Shown: piece after piece, positions 1-8,086 of the stretch
How the letters are laid out: each line of letters begins with the position of its first letter
Position numbering within the stretch: the stretch's first letter is position 1
Assembly: GCF_900099785.1 (NCBI RefSeq)
Contig: NZ_FNDS01000013.1
Span: forward strand, 1 to 64,000
Source: Pseudomonas panipatensis
GTDB lineage: Bacteria; Pseudomonadota; Gammaproteobacteria; Pseudomonadales; Pseudomonadaceae
Direction: 5' to 3'
DNA: 64,000 nt
Translations under genes and position numbers: made by a program
Notes under the pieces: model-generated
Told to the model about the DNA's origin: nothing
The model's database searches: none
What the model saw: the letters and a program-made list of their open reading frames with translations, nothing else

Positions 1-1
1 C

Positions 2-352
2 TGCCAGGGCGAGGTCGGCTCCGCCTGCGCCATGGCCGCGGCCGGCCTGGCGGAAGTCCTCGGGGCCTCCCCGGAACAGGTCGAGAACGCCGCCGAGATC
101 GGCCTGGAACACAACCTCGGGCTGACCTGCGACCCGGTCGGCGGGCTGGTCCAGGTGCCCTGCATCGAACGCAACGCCATCGCCGCGGTGAAAGCCATCA
201 ACGCCGCACAGATGGCCCTGCGCGGCGACGGCCAGCACTTCATCAGCCTCGACCAGGTGATCCGCACCATGCGCGACACCGGCGCCGACATGCACGACAA
301 GTACAAGGAAACCTCGCGCGGCGGCCTGGCCGTCAGCAGCATCGAATGTTGA
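2..352 (+). CDS. sdaA: L-serine dehydratase, C-terminal part (5' end outside window)
   Basis: This is the last 116 residues of an iron-sulfur L-serine ammonia-lyase, which deaminates serine to pyruvate and ammonia. The fragment opens in the [16 protein letters not shown] block and continues through [20 protein letters not shown] and [12 protein letters not shown], all hallmarks of the alpha domain. Cysteines in the CQGE, LTCDP and VPC segments are cluster ligands in this family. The protein ends in ...SSIEC; a C-terminal cysteine that folds back onto the cluster is known from type 2 enzymes. The stop lies 10 nt before the AraC-family gene, so the two are probably co-transcribed. Beside the sarcosine and creatine genes it would convert the serine made by GlyA1 into pyruvate. 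The symbol could equally be sdaB. Confidence 0.93.
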   Translation, partial: CQGEVGSACAMAAAGLAEVLGASPEQVENAAEIGLEHNLGLTCDPVGGLVQVPCIERNAIAAVKAINAAQMALRGDGQHFISLDQVIRTMRDTGADMHDKYKETSRGGLAVSSIEC

Positions 353-362
353 GGGCAACGGC

Positions 363-1118
363 ATGAGCGCATACGAACCCGGCATGCCCCGCACGGCCTG
401 CGTGCAGTATCTGTTGCAGGACGGCTTCGACCTGTTCGCCCTGGCCCTGGCCATGGACCCGCTGCGCCAGGCGAACCGCCTGGCCGGCAACAACGCCTTC
501 AGCCTGAAGCTGCTCAGCGTGGACGGTGCGCCGGTCAGGTCCAGCCTTGGCATCAGCGTGAATGCGGACGCGGCGCTGAAGTCCTGCGCGCCGGCGGACC
601 TGCTGATCATCTGCAACCGCAGCGGCTGCTGGCCGGGGCGCGATTCGGACAGCAGCGATACCCGCGAAGCCCTGCTGGCGCTGATCGGCCGGCACCAGGG
701 GCTGGCCCTGGCCGATGCGCTACGCGCCATCCTCGACCTCACCCGGCCACGGGACGAGGCGCCACCCGCCGAGCCGCCCCACCCGGGCCTGCAGCGCGCC
801 ATCGCGCTGATGCGCACGCACCTGGCGCAGCCCATCGAGTTGCCACGGCTGGCCGCGGACCTGGGCCTTTCCCGGCGCCAGGTCGAGCGACTGTTCCAGC
901 GCTATCTGCACTGCACCCCGGCGCGCTACTACCAGCGCCTGCGCCTGGCCCATGCGCGCCAGTTGCTGCGGCACAGCCCCCGGCCGCTGGCGGACGTGGC
1001 GAGCGCCTGCGGGTTCCCCTGCCGGCGGCATTTCGCCCGCTGCTACCGCGAGCATTTCGGCCGGCCGCCGCAGCAGGAACGGCAGCAGGCTCTGGAGCAA
1101 TCGACAGCGCTGCACTGA
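363..1118 (+). CDS. GlxA/GbdR-type AraC regulator with internally shortened sensor domain
   Basis: This 251-residue regulator has an intact C-terminal AraC DNA-binding half (about residues 140-240: two helix-turn-helices, with LSRRQVERLFQRYLHCTPAR and ASACGFPCRRHFARCYREHFG). The N-terminal DJ-1/PfpI-like sensor is unusually short. It starts normally (LLQDGFDLFALALAMDPLRQ) and reaches APADLLIICN, but then jumps to GRHQGLALADALRAIL. Roughly 70 residues normally present in GbdR/CdhR-type proteins are absent, including the AVCTG-type elbow and the GGTAA-type block. The reading frame is open throughout, so the loss is in frame. It follows sdaA by 10 nt, the position that gbdR occupies in P. aeruginosa. 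It may be a ligand-insensitive or degenerate gbdR paralogue. Family size (about 320-370 residues) is remembered, not searched. Confidence 0.85.
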   Translation: MSAYEPGMPRTACVQYLLQDGFDLFALALAMDPLRQANRLAGNNAFSLKLLSVDGAPVRSSLGISVNADAALKSCAPADLLIICNRSGCWPGRDSDSSDTREALLALIGRHQGLALADALRAILDLTRPRDEAPPAEPPHPGLQRAIALMRTHLAQPIELPRLAADLGLSRRQVERLFQRYLHCTPARYYQRLRLAHARQLLRHSPRPLADVASACGFPCRRHFARCYREHFGRPPQQERQQALEQSTALH

Positions 1119-1140
1119 CGGCGACAAGCGTTTTTCCACA

Positions 1141-1178
1141 GGCCCGGGCGTGTTGGCAGCACGCTCCGGGCCTTTTTT
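1141..1178 (+). terminator. Intrinsic terminator after the sdaA-araC pair
   Basis: A GC-rich stem (GGCCCGG...CCGGGCC, extended inward by GCGTG/CACGC) is followed by six T residues, 22 bp after the AraC stop codon. It separates this pair from the creatinase promoter. Confidence 0.85.
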
Positions 1179-1254
1179 CTGCGGCGGCGCCAATACCCGC
1201 GGAGCTGTCTCGGATCGGTCCCGCGGGCGCCCGCGGGCAGTCGAGCGGATACGT

Positions 1255-1307
1255 CCAACTAGGGGTCGGATTCGTGCAAAAGAGCGCACCGGGGTTCTGC
1301 TGCAATG
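1255..1307 (+). promoter_or_regulatory. Creatinase promoter element, copy A of a shared activator/promoter motif
   Basis: This 53-bp segment aligns without gaps to 2944-2996 upstream of the ABC importer, with about 36 identities clustered in blocks: CCAACTNNGGGTCGGATTC, then CAAAAG, then TGCTGCAATG. CAAAAG and TGCAAT are 18 bp apart and read as a poor -35 and an extended -10 (TGC before TGCAAT). The CCAACT/GGGTCGGATTC block abuts the -35, as expected for a class II activator site. The creatinase start codon is 60 bp downstream. Binding by one of the local GlxA-type regulators is inferred. Confidence 0.6.
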
Positions 1308-1367
1308 CCATCCAACGACCCGCCAGATCGGCGCGTCGACTGACGACAAGCAACGAGGACGTACGCC

Positions 1368-2579
1368 ATGCAAATGCCCCAGACGATCCGGATCCGCAAT
1401 GGCCAGAAGGTCCGTCCGACCTTCTCCGAGCAGGAATATGCCAACCGCCAGGCCAAGCTGCGCGCACACATGGCCGCGGCGAACATCGACGCCGCGGTCT
1501 TCACCTCCTACCACAACATCAACTACTACTCCGACTTCCTCTACTGCTCCTTCGGCCGTCCCTACGCCCTGGTGGTCACCCAGGACACGGCAGTGACCAT
1601 CAGCGCCAACATCGACGGTGGCCAGCCCTGGCGCCGCACCCAGGGCAGCGACAACATCGTCTATACCGACTGGCAGCGTGACAATTACTTCGTCGCCATC
1701 CAGCAGGCATTGCCCAAGGCCGGCCGCATCGGCATCGAATTCGATCACCTGAACCTGCAGAACCGCGACAAGCTCGCCGCGCGTTATCCCGGCGCCGAAC
1801 TGGTCGATATCGCCGCGTCCTGCATGCGCATGCGCATGATCAAGTCCGCCGAAGAACACGCCATGATCCGCCACGGGGCGCAGGTCGCCGACATCGGCGG
1901 CGCCGCGGTGGTCGAAGCGCTGCACGACCAGGTGCCGGAATACGAGGTCGCCCTGCACGCCACCCAGGCGATGGTCCGCGAGATCGCCAAGCGCTTCCCC
2001 GACGGAGAGCTGATGGACACCTGGACCTGGTTCCAGTCCGGCATCAACACCGATGGCGCGCACAACCCGGTGACCTCGCGGCGGGTCAACAAGGGCGACA
2101 TCCTCAGCCTGAACTGCTTCCCGATGATCGCCGGCTACTACACCGCGCTGGAACGCACCCTGTTCCTCGACCACTGCTCCGACGAGCACCTGCGCCTGTG
2201 GCAGGTCAACGTGGCGGTGCACGAGGCCGGCTTGAAGCTGATCAAGCCGGGCATGCGTTGCAGCGATATCGCCCGCGAGCTGAACGAAATCTTCCTCGCG
2301 CATGACCTGCTGCAATACCGCACCTTCGGCTACGGCCACTCCTTCGGCACCCTCAGCCACTACTACGGGCGCGAGGCCGGGCTGGAACTGCGCGAAGACA
2401 TCGATACGGTGCTGGAGCCGGGCATGGTGGTTTCCATGGAGCCGATGATCATGCTCCCGGAAGGCCTGCCGGGCGCCGGTGGCTACCGCGAGCACGACAT
2501 CCTCATCGTGACCGAGCAGGGCGCGGAGAACATCACCCGGTTCCCCTATGGCCCGGAGCGCAACATCATCCGCAAGTGA
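1368..2579 (+). CDS. Creatinase (creatine amidinohydrolase)
   Basis: Hydrolyses creatine to sarcosine and urea. The 403-residue length equals that of the crystallised P. putida creatinase, and the sequence is recognisably close to it throughout (TSYHNINYYSDFLYCSFGRP, GHSFGTLSHYYG, VSMEPMIMLPEGLPGAGG). The fold is M24 'pita bread', with an N-terminal domain (about 1-160) and a catalytic domain (about 161-403), but it is not a metallopeptidase. The catalytic histidine corresponds to H232 in INTDGAHNP. ATG 1368 follows a usable ribosome site (ACGTACGCC region, preceded by GAGGAC). The gene is followed by 628 bp without an obvious gene and then by the importer. With the creatininase at 7242 and the sarcosine oxidase it completes creatinine breakdown. 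Confidence 0.96.
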   Translation: MQMPQTIRIRNGQKVRPTFSEQEYANRQAKLRAHMAAANIDAAVFTSYHNINYYSDFLYCSFGRPYALVVTQDTAVTISANIDGGQPWRRTQGSDNIVYTDWQRDNYFVAIQQALPKAGRIGIEFDHLNLQNRDKLAARYPGAELVDIAASCMRMRMIKSAEEHAMIRHGAQVADIGGAAVVEALHDQVPEYEVALHATQAMVREIAKRFPDGELMDTWTWFQSGINTDGAHNPVTSRRVNKGDILSLNCFPMIAGYYTALERTLFLDHCSDEHLRLWQVNVAVHEAGLKLIKPGMRCSDIARELNEIFLAHDLLQYRTFGYGHSFGTLSHYYGREAGLELREDIDTVLEPGMVVSMEPMIMLPEGLPGAGGYREHDILIVTEQGAENITRFPYGPERNIIRK

Positions 2580-3207
2580 CCCCGACAGCCGCGCGGCGCC
2601 AAGGCACCGCGCGGTTCTCTTCCCCCCAGCCACCGCCCGACGCGGTGCACGCCCGAATAACAAGAACGCTGCGCCCCGGCTGTAGCCGCGCACACATTGA
2701 CTACCCGCTGCCGAACTTCCATTTCGATAACAACACAGAGGTATGGGCAATGGTCACTTTCTCTCCGGGCGCCTACGCGGCCCCCGAATTCCAAGGCATC
2801 CGTCACTCCACCGGCCGGCAAGCCCTCCACCCAGCGCTGATGACACGGGCCGCGATGCTAGGCGAGCGAGAAACCGCGCATCGACCGATGCTGGACTGAC
2901 GCCGGCGAGGGCCATGGGCATGGGGTCGGTCACTGGAATCCTGCCAACTTCGGGTCGGATTCAGACAAAAGCCTTGCAGCCGCTTTTGCTGCAATGGTTA
3001 CCAACAGAAGACCGTCTCCGCGCCACAGAGCGCTCCACCAGGGCTCCGCGCCCCGGCGGAAATCAAAGCTGATTCGAGTTCATCCATTCCTTTGCCTGTC
3101 ATGCCGGAACCCTGGCGGACGCGTTGTGCGCGCCAGGAGCGAACAGACAACGACGAGCCAGGCCAGGAAGAACGGCAAGCCCTTTGCTCACCGCAGGAGA
3201 CAGAACG
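2580..3207. other. 628-bp non-coding interval between creatinase and the ABC importer
   Basis: No conserved gene was recognised. The interval contains the second promoter element (2944-2996) and then an unusually long leader of about 210 bp before the binding-protein start. A 49-codon open frame (2750-2899) has an AGAGG 8 nt upstream, but its product is not recognisable and it is probably chance. No clear terminator was seen after creatinase. Confidence 0.5.
2944..2996 (+). promoter_or_regulatory. ABC importer promoter element, copy B of the shared motif
   Basis: Same block order and spacing as 1255-1307: CCAACTTCGGGTCGGATTC, CAAAAG, an 18-bp spacer, and TGCAAT preceded by TGC. It implies that importer and creatinase respond to one activator. 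The start codon of the binding protein lies about 210 bp downstream, leaving a long 5' leader. Confidence 0.55.
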
Positions 3208-4335
3208 ATGAAAAACCGTATCGACCTTACACGCCGCAATTTTCTGATCACCACCGGGGTGCTGGCCGGCAGCGCCGCCCTTTCCAGCCTGTTGCCCATG
3301 CGCGGCGCCGCCGCAGCCGAGAAGGAGCTGGTGATCCTCGCCTGGGCCGGCCACGCCGAACCGGACATCGTCGCCGACTTCGAGCGCCAGTACGGTGTCA
3401 AGGTACGCGCCAAGTACTACACCGGCGGCGACAACATGCTCGGGCTGATCTCGCAGTCCCCGCCCGGCACCTTCGACCTGATCCTGTCCGACGCCGAATA
3501 CGTGCAGCAGCTCAAGGCCGCCAACTACATCGAGCGCCTCGACCCGGCCGATTACCCGTTCGACGACTACTTCCCGGAGTTCCAGCATTTCCCCGGGCAT
3601 TGGGACGGCAACGATCTGTACTCGGTGCTGATCCGCTTCGGCTTCCTCGGCATCGCCTTCAACAGCCAGTTGATTCCCGAATCCAAGGTGCGCAGCTACG
3701 GCCTGTTCTGGGACGAGAGCCTCAAGGGCAAGGTCGGCCACTTCGACTGGCATTTGCCGAACCTCGGCCAGATCAGCCTGTACAACGGTAACAAGCACCC
3801 CTATAGCATCGACGCGGCGCAGTGGGCCGGCGTGCAGAAGAAGCTGATGAGCCTGCGCCCGCAGATCGGCGGTTTCTTCGACTATGGCGGCACCTTCTCG
3901 TCGCTGAAGAACGGCCAGATCCACGCCATGTGCGGTATCGGCGACTGGATCACCGGCGTGCTGCAACGCGCCGGGGCGCCGGTGAAAACGGTGATTCCGG
4001 AAGAGGGCGGCCTGCAGTGGAGCGAGTCCTATTGCATTGCCAGGAACGCGCGCAGCCCGGAGCTGGCGAAGAAGTTCATCCAGTACATCACCTCGCCGGA
4101 AGGCCAGGTCAAGTCCGCGAAGATGCTCGCCTACCCGGCGCTGATCCCCAACCAGCGCGGCTGGGCGCTGCTCAACCAGACCGATCCGGCCGAGGCGAAA
4201 CGCCAGGGCATGCTGCTGGGCCAGCGCAACGTGATGGACGACATCCGCGAAGGACGCATCCAGTACCGCCAGCTCCCCGTGCAGCAGAGCCTGGAGGAGT
4301 GGAACGACTTCTGGTCGGAATACAAGGGCGCTTGA
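3208..4335 (+). CDS. PotD-like periplasmic substrate-binding protein, Tat-exported
   Basis: This 375-residue extracellular solute-binding protein of the spermidine/putrescine (PotD/PotF) family delivers its ligand to the downstream permeases. The N-terminus has a twin-arginine signal (LTRRNFLITTGVLAGSAAL, about residues 6-24), so it is probably exported folded by Tat, which is less common for polyamine-type binding proteins. Mature-domain landmarks are ILSDAEYVQQL, GKVGHFDW, CGIGDWITGVLQ and FIQYITSPEGQ. The ATG at 3208 is preferred over an in-frame ATG at 3124 because AGGAGA lies just upstream and the signal then begins at the N-terminus. It heads a four-gene transporter lying between creatinase and creatininase, so creatine or creatinine is the likely cargo (inference from position). 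Confidence 0.9.
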   Translation: MKNRIDLTRRNFLITTGVLAGSAALSSLLPMRGAAAAEKELVILAWAGHAEPDIVADFERQYGVKVRAKYYTGGDNMLGLISQSPPGTFDLILSDAEYVQQLKAANYIERLDPADYPFDDYFPEFQHFPGHWDGNDLYSVLIRFGFLGIAFNSQLIPESKVRSYGLFWDESLKGKVGHFDWHLPNLGQISLYNGNKHPYSIDAAQWAGVQKKLMSLRPQIGGFFDYGGTFSSLKNGQIHAMCGIGDWITGVLQRAGAPVKTVIPEEGGLQWSESYCIARNARSPELAKKFIQYITSPEGQVKSAKMLAYPALIPNQRGWALLNQTDPAEAKRQGMLLGQRNVMDDIREGRIQYRQLPVQQSLEEWNDFWSEYKGA

Positions 4336-4357
4336 CCCAGGCGGCGAGGTGATCGCG

Positions 4358-5281
4358 ATGACTTCCTTACGTAACTCTCCGTTACCCGGCACGCCATTGG
4401 TCAACGAACCTGGCACCGAGAAGCAGCGGGGCTCCCGAACGGCCGGCCACTTCCCCTGGTATGGCCTGGGCTTCTCGCTGCCGATGCTGGTCTGGCAACT
4501 GGCCTTCTTCGTCTTTCCGCTGGCGTTCCTGGTCACCATCAGCTTCTGGGTGGTGCGCAACTTCCGCATGGTGCCGGCGTTCGAGTGGCAGAACTGGCAC
4601 TACATCCTCAGCCGCGGCTTCTTCTGGGAAGCCTACGCGCACACCCTCGGCATGGCGGCGGGGGCCGCCCTGCTGGTCAGCCTGGTGGCGTTCCCCTGTG
4701 CCTATGCCATCGCCTTCAAGTTCCGCGCCTCGGCCAGGCAACTGATGATGCTGTTGCTGATCACCCCGTTCTTCACCAGCTACCTGGTGCGCACCTACTC
4801 CTGGCAAGTGTTCCTCAGCGACAACGGCATCCTCAATGCCCTGCTCGGCCAGGTGGGCATCGGCGCCCTGCCGATGCTGAACAGTGCGTTCGGCACCTAC
4901 GTCGGCTACTTCACGCTGTGCCTGCCGTTGGTGGTGCTGCTGCAACTGCTCAGCCTGATGTACATCGATCGCTCGCTGGTGGAGGCGGCGCACAACCTCG
5001 GCTGTGGCCGCCTGCGCACGGTGTTGCAGGTGGTGGTGCCGGCGGCCCGCATCGGTATCGTGGTCGGCGCGCTGTTCTGCTTCATCCTCAGCTTCGGTGA
5101 CTTCGTCAGTCCGCTGTACCTGGGCGGAGGCCAGCCACCGACCCTCAGCACCCTGATCGCCGACACCACCAAGTCTGGCCAGCAATGGCCGCGCGCCGCC
5201 GTGATCGCCACGATGATGATCGTGACCCTGTTGCTGGTGGCCCTGGGCGCGGTGCGTTTCGCCTACCGGAGACGCGCATGA
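4358..5281 (+). CDS. ABC importer permease 1 (PotB-like)
   Basis: Inner-membrane permease of about 307 residues with six predicted helices, beginning after a soluble N-terminal tail of about 35 residues. The cytoplasmic EAA loop is visible near residue 215 (EAAHNLGCGRLRTVLQVVVP), the site that contacts the ATPase. GAGGTGAT precedes ATG 4358; an upstream GTG at 4349 would overlap that ribosome site. Its stop overlaps the next start as ATGA, which indicates translational coupling. It pairs with the second permease to form the channel. Confidence 0.92.
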   Translation: MTSLRNSPLPGTPLVNEPGTEKQRGSRTAGHFPWYGLGFSLPMLVWQLAFFVFPLAFLVTISFWVVRNFRMVPAFEWQNWHYILSRGFFWEAYAHTLGMAAGAALLVSLVAFPCAYAIAFKFRASARQLMMLLLITPFFTSYLVRTYSWQVFLSDNGILNALLGQVGIGALPMLNSAFGTYVGYFTLCLPLVVLLQLLSLMYIDRSLVEAAHNLGCGRLRTVLQVVVPAARIGIVVGALFCFILSFGDFVSPLYLGGGQPPTLSTLIADTTKSGQQWPRAAVIATMMIVTLLLVALGAVRFAYRRRA

Positions 5282-6069
5282 ACGAGCATCGCTTGATCAA
5301 CCTGCTGCTGCGCAGCTATGTGGGGCTGCTGTTCCTCTTCATCTTCCTGCCGATCGTCGGCAGCGTGGTGTTCTCCTTCAACGCAGACCGCTTCCCGTCG
5401 CTGCCGCTGGGCGGATTCAGCCTGCACTGGTACCAGAGCATCGCGGCCGACCCGGCCGTCTGGCAGGCCTTCCGCAATAGCCTGAAGGTCGGCCTGGTAG
5501 TGTCGCTGGTGTCCACCGTCCTCGGCTTCACCGCGGCCTATACCGACTTCCGCTACCACTTCCTCGGCAAGCCGGTGTACATGGCCCTGGCCCTGCTGCC
5601 GCCGACCATTCCGGTGGTGATCATGGGCCTGGCGATGCTGGCGTTCCTCTCGCGCATCGGCCTGTCCGGCGAAATCCATGCGGTGATGATCAGCCACATC
5701 GTGATGTGCGCGCCCTTCGCCATGGCGGTCACCCGCATGCGCCTGGCACAGATGGACCCGACCCTCGAAGCGGCGGCCTGGAACCTCGGCGCCAGCCAGT
5801 GGAAGGCCATGCGCCATGTGATCCTGCCGTTCGCCGCGCCGAGCATCCTCGCCGCGCTGTTCGTGACCATGGCGGTGTCCTTCGACGAGTTCGCCGTGGC
5901 CTGGTTCGTCTCCGGGCTCAACGAGACGGTGCCGGTGCGCATCCTCAACACCCTGCAGGGCCAGGTGAGCCCGACCATCAACGCCATCGGCACCCTGGTG
6001 TTCGCCACCACCATCGCCCTGGTGCTGCTCGCCCAACTGCTGCTGACGCGCCGGCGGAAGACGGCATGA
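5278..6069 (+). CDS. ABC importer permease 2 (PotC-like)
   Basis: A 263-residue inner-membrane permease. It starts inside the last codons of the preceding gene (ATGA overlap). The N-terminal LLLRSYVGLLFLFIFLPIVGS is a strong membrane segment. The EAA loop is EAAAWNLGASQWKAMRHVIL, followed by LPFAAPSILAAL. The family (PotC/YdcV) forms the heterodimeric channel of polyamine-type importers. A longer frame to 5185 was rejected because it reads through the preceding gene out of frame. Confidence 0.92.
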   Translation: MNEHRLINLLLRSYVGLLFLFIFLPIVGSVVFSFNADRFPSLPLGGFSLHWYQSIAADPAVWQAFRNSLKVGLVVSLVSTVLGFTAAYTDFRYHFLGKPVYMALALLPPTIPVVIMGLAMLAFLSRIGLSGEIHAVMISHIVMCAPFAMAVTRMRLAQMDPTLEAAAWNLGASQWKAMRHVILPFAAPSILAALFVTMAVSFDEFAVAWFVSGLNETVPVRILNTLQGQVSPTINAIGTLVFATTIALVLLAQLLLTRRRKTA

Positions 6070-6107
6070 AGCATCCCGACAACCACTCGAAGCGCAGGTA
6101 AAACGCC

Positions 6108-7196
6108 ATGACTCAACCGCTGGTCGTATTCGATAACGTGGTCAAGCACTTTGGTGAGTTCGTCGCCGTCGAGCGCATGAACCTGAATATCAACAAGGGC
6201 GAGTTCGTCGCCATCATGGGCTCCAGCGGCTGTGGCAAGACCACCACGCTGCGCATGCTGGCCGGACTGGAGAAGCCCAGCGAGGGCGAAATCCGCCTGA
6301 ACGGCGAGCGGATCAACGATCTGCATTCCTGGGAGCGCGACACGCCCCTGGTCTGGCAGAACCTGGCGCTGTTCCCCTTTCTCAACGTGGTCGAGAACGT
6401 CGAGTTCGGCCTGAAGATGCGCGGCATGGCCAAGGCCGAGCGGCGCCAGAAGGCTTTGCACTGGCTGGAGCGGCTGGGCCTGAGCGAGTTCGCCACGCGC
6501 GATATCAGCCAGCTGTCCGGTGGCCAGCGGCAGCGCGTGGCGCTGGCCCGTTCGCTGGTCACCGAACCGCCGATCCTCCTGCTCGACGAACCGCTGAGCG
6601 CCCTCGACGCGCACCTCAGCGTCCGCATGCAGGGTGTGCTGACCGGGCTGCAGAAGGACCTGGGCATCACCTTCGTCTACGTGACCCACAGCCAGTCCGA
6701 GGCCTTCGCCATGGCCGACCGCGTAGTGATCATGAGCCGCGGCCGGGTCGAGCAGGTCGGCACACCGCAGGAGGTGTTCCGCGAACCGCGCAATCGCTTC
6801 GTCGCCGAGTTCATCGGCGGCAAGAACATCCTCGCCGGCAGCGTCGCCGGGTTCGATGAGAGCGGCCTGGTGCGCATCCACTCGGAGCACGGCGCCTTCC
6901 TCGCGCGGCCGCCCATGGAACGCACGCTGACGCGTGGCGAGCAGGTCAGTGTCTGCCTGGGCGCCGAGCACGTCCAACTCGGCCTGCGTCCCGAACTGCC
7001 CAATCGCCTGGAATGCCGGGTGGTCGGCGAGGAGTTCATCGGTTCGATGGTCAACGTCCACCTGGAGTCCGCCAGCGGGCTCGAATTGCAAGTACAGAAA
7101 CCGCACGCCGAATACGACTGCCTGGCCCTGCAGGGCGGGCAGAAAGTCTTCGCCGCCTGGGACAGCGCGAATGCGCTGGTCCTGCGTGGCGAGTGA
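6108..7196 (+). CDS. ABC importer ATPase (PotA-like)
   Basis: This 362-residue nucleotide-binding subunit powers the importer. Walker A is GSSGCGKTT (about residues 38-46), the Q-loop lies in WQNLALFPFL, the signature is LSGGQRQRVALARSL, Walker B is ILLLDEPLSALD, and the switch histidine is in VTHSQSEA. A C-terminal TOBE-type extension (about 245-362) is typical of PotA/MalK-like ATPases. It lies 38 bp after permease 2 and 45 bp before creatininase, on the same strand, so transporter and hydrolase look like one operon. Confidence 0.94.
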   Translation: MTQPLVVFDNVVKHFGEFVAVERMNLNINKGEFVAIMGSSGCGKTTTLRMLAGLEKPSEGEIRLNGERINDLHSWERDTPLVWQNLALFPFLNVVENVEFGLKMRGMAKAERRQKALHWLERLGLSEFATRDISQLSGGQRQRVALARSLVTEPPILLLDEPLSALDAHLSVRMQGVLTGLQKDLGITFVYVTHSQSEAFAMADRVVIMSRGRVEQVGTPQEVFREPRNRFVAEFIGGKNILAGSVAGFDESGLVRIHSEHGAFLARPPMERTLTRGEQVSVCLGAEHVQLGLRPELPNRLECRVVGEEFIGSMVNVHLESASGLELQVQKPHAEYDCLALQGGQKVFAAWDSANALVLRGE

Positions 7197-7241
7197 TCGA
7201 CGGCCCGACGACGGCCGCGCCGAAACCGTGGAGAAGTATCG

Positions 7242-8027
7242 ATGAGCAAGAGCGTTTTCGTAGGCGAGCTGACCTGGAAAGAGTACGAAGCCAGGGTCGC
7301 TCAGGGGAACTGCGTGATGATGCTGCCGGTGGGTGCGCTCGAGCAGCACGGCCATCACATGTGCATGAACGTCGACGTGCTGCTGCCCACGGCGGTCTGC
7401 CAACGGGTTGCCGAGCGGATCGGCGCGCTGGTGCTGCCGGGCCTGCAGTACGGCTACAAGTCGCAGCAGAAATCCGGCGGTGGCAATCACTTCCCGGGCA
7501 CCACCAGCCTGGACGGCGCCACGCTGACCGGCACCGTGCAGGACATCATCCGTGAGCTGGCACGCCACGGCGCCCGCAAACTGGTACTGATGAACGGTCA
7601 TTACGAGAACTCGATGTTCATCGTCGAGGGCATCGACCTGGGCCTGCGCGAACTGCGCTACGCCGGCATCCATGACTTCCGCGTGGTGGTGCTGTCCTAC
7701 TGGGACTTCATCAACGACCCGGCGGTGATCGCGCAGCTCTACCCGGACGGTTTCCTCGGCTGGGACATCGAGCACGGCGGGGTCTTCGAGACCTCACTGA
7801 TGCTCGCGCTCTATCCACAGCTGGTGGACATGGACAAGGTGGTCGACCACCCGCCGGCCAAGTTCCCGCCCTATGACGTGTTTCCCGTCATCGCCGAACG
7901 CACGCCGGCGTGCGGCACGCTGTCCTCGGCCAAGGATGCCAGCCGCGAGAAGGGCGAACTGATCCTCCAGGTCTGCACCGAAGGCATCGCCGCCGCGATC
8001 CAGGAGGCGTTCTCGCCGCAGTCCTGA
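7242..8027 (+). CDS. Creatininase (creatinine amidohydrolase)
   Basis: Interconverts creatinine and creatine by hydrolysis of the lactam. At 261 residues it matches the P. putida enzyme in length and in residue numbering. Metal ligands E34, H36 and D45 lie in GALEQHGHHMCMNVD, and H120 and E122 in LMNGHYENS. The substrate-loop tryptophans W154 and W174 and the catalytic H178 are in SYWDF and GWDIEHGG. GGAG precedes the ATG by 8 nt. It directly follows the importer ATPase; creatine produced here is the substrate of the creatinase at 1368. Assignment rests on full conservation of the known active-site set, not just family membership. Confidence 0.96.
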   Translation: MSKSVFVGELTWKEYEARVAQGNCVMMLPVGALEQHGHHMCMNVDVLLPTAVCQRVAERIGALVLPGLQYGYKSQQKSGGGNHFPGTTSLDGATLTGTVQDIIRELARHGARKLVLMNGHYENSMFIVEGIDLGLRELRYAGIHDFRVVVLSYWDFINDPAVIAQLYPDGFLGWDIEHGGVFETSLMLALYPQLVDMDKVVDHPPAKFPPYDVFPVIAERTPACGTLSSAKDASREKGELILQVCTEGIAAAIQEAFSPQS

Positions 8028-8086
8028 ACGCGCAGCAGCGCTCCCCCTAGGCACACCCACTCCAACAAGAATCAAGGGTATCCGTC

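Noticed and set aside
720-2750. A 676-codon open frame on the - strand
   Set aside because: It is antisense to the AraC-family gene, the terminator and creatinase; no family resemblance.
2750-2899. A 49-codon gene with AGAGG upstream
   Set aside because: No recognisable protein features, and it is isolated in a regulatory interval; kept only as a remark.
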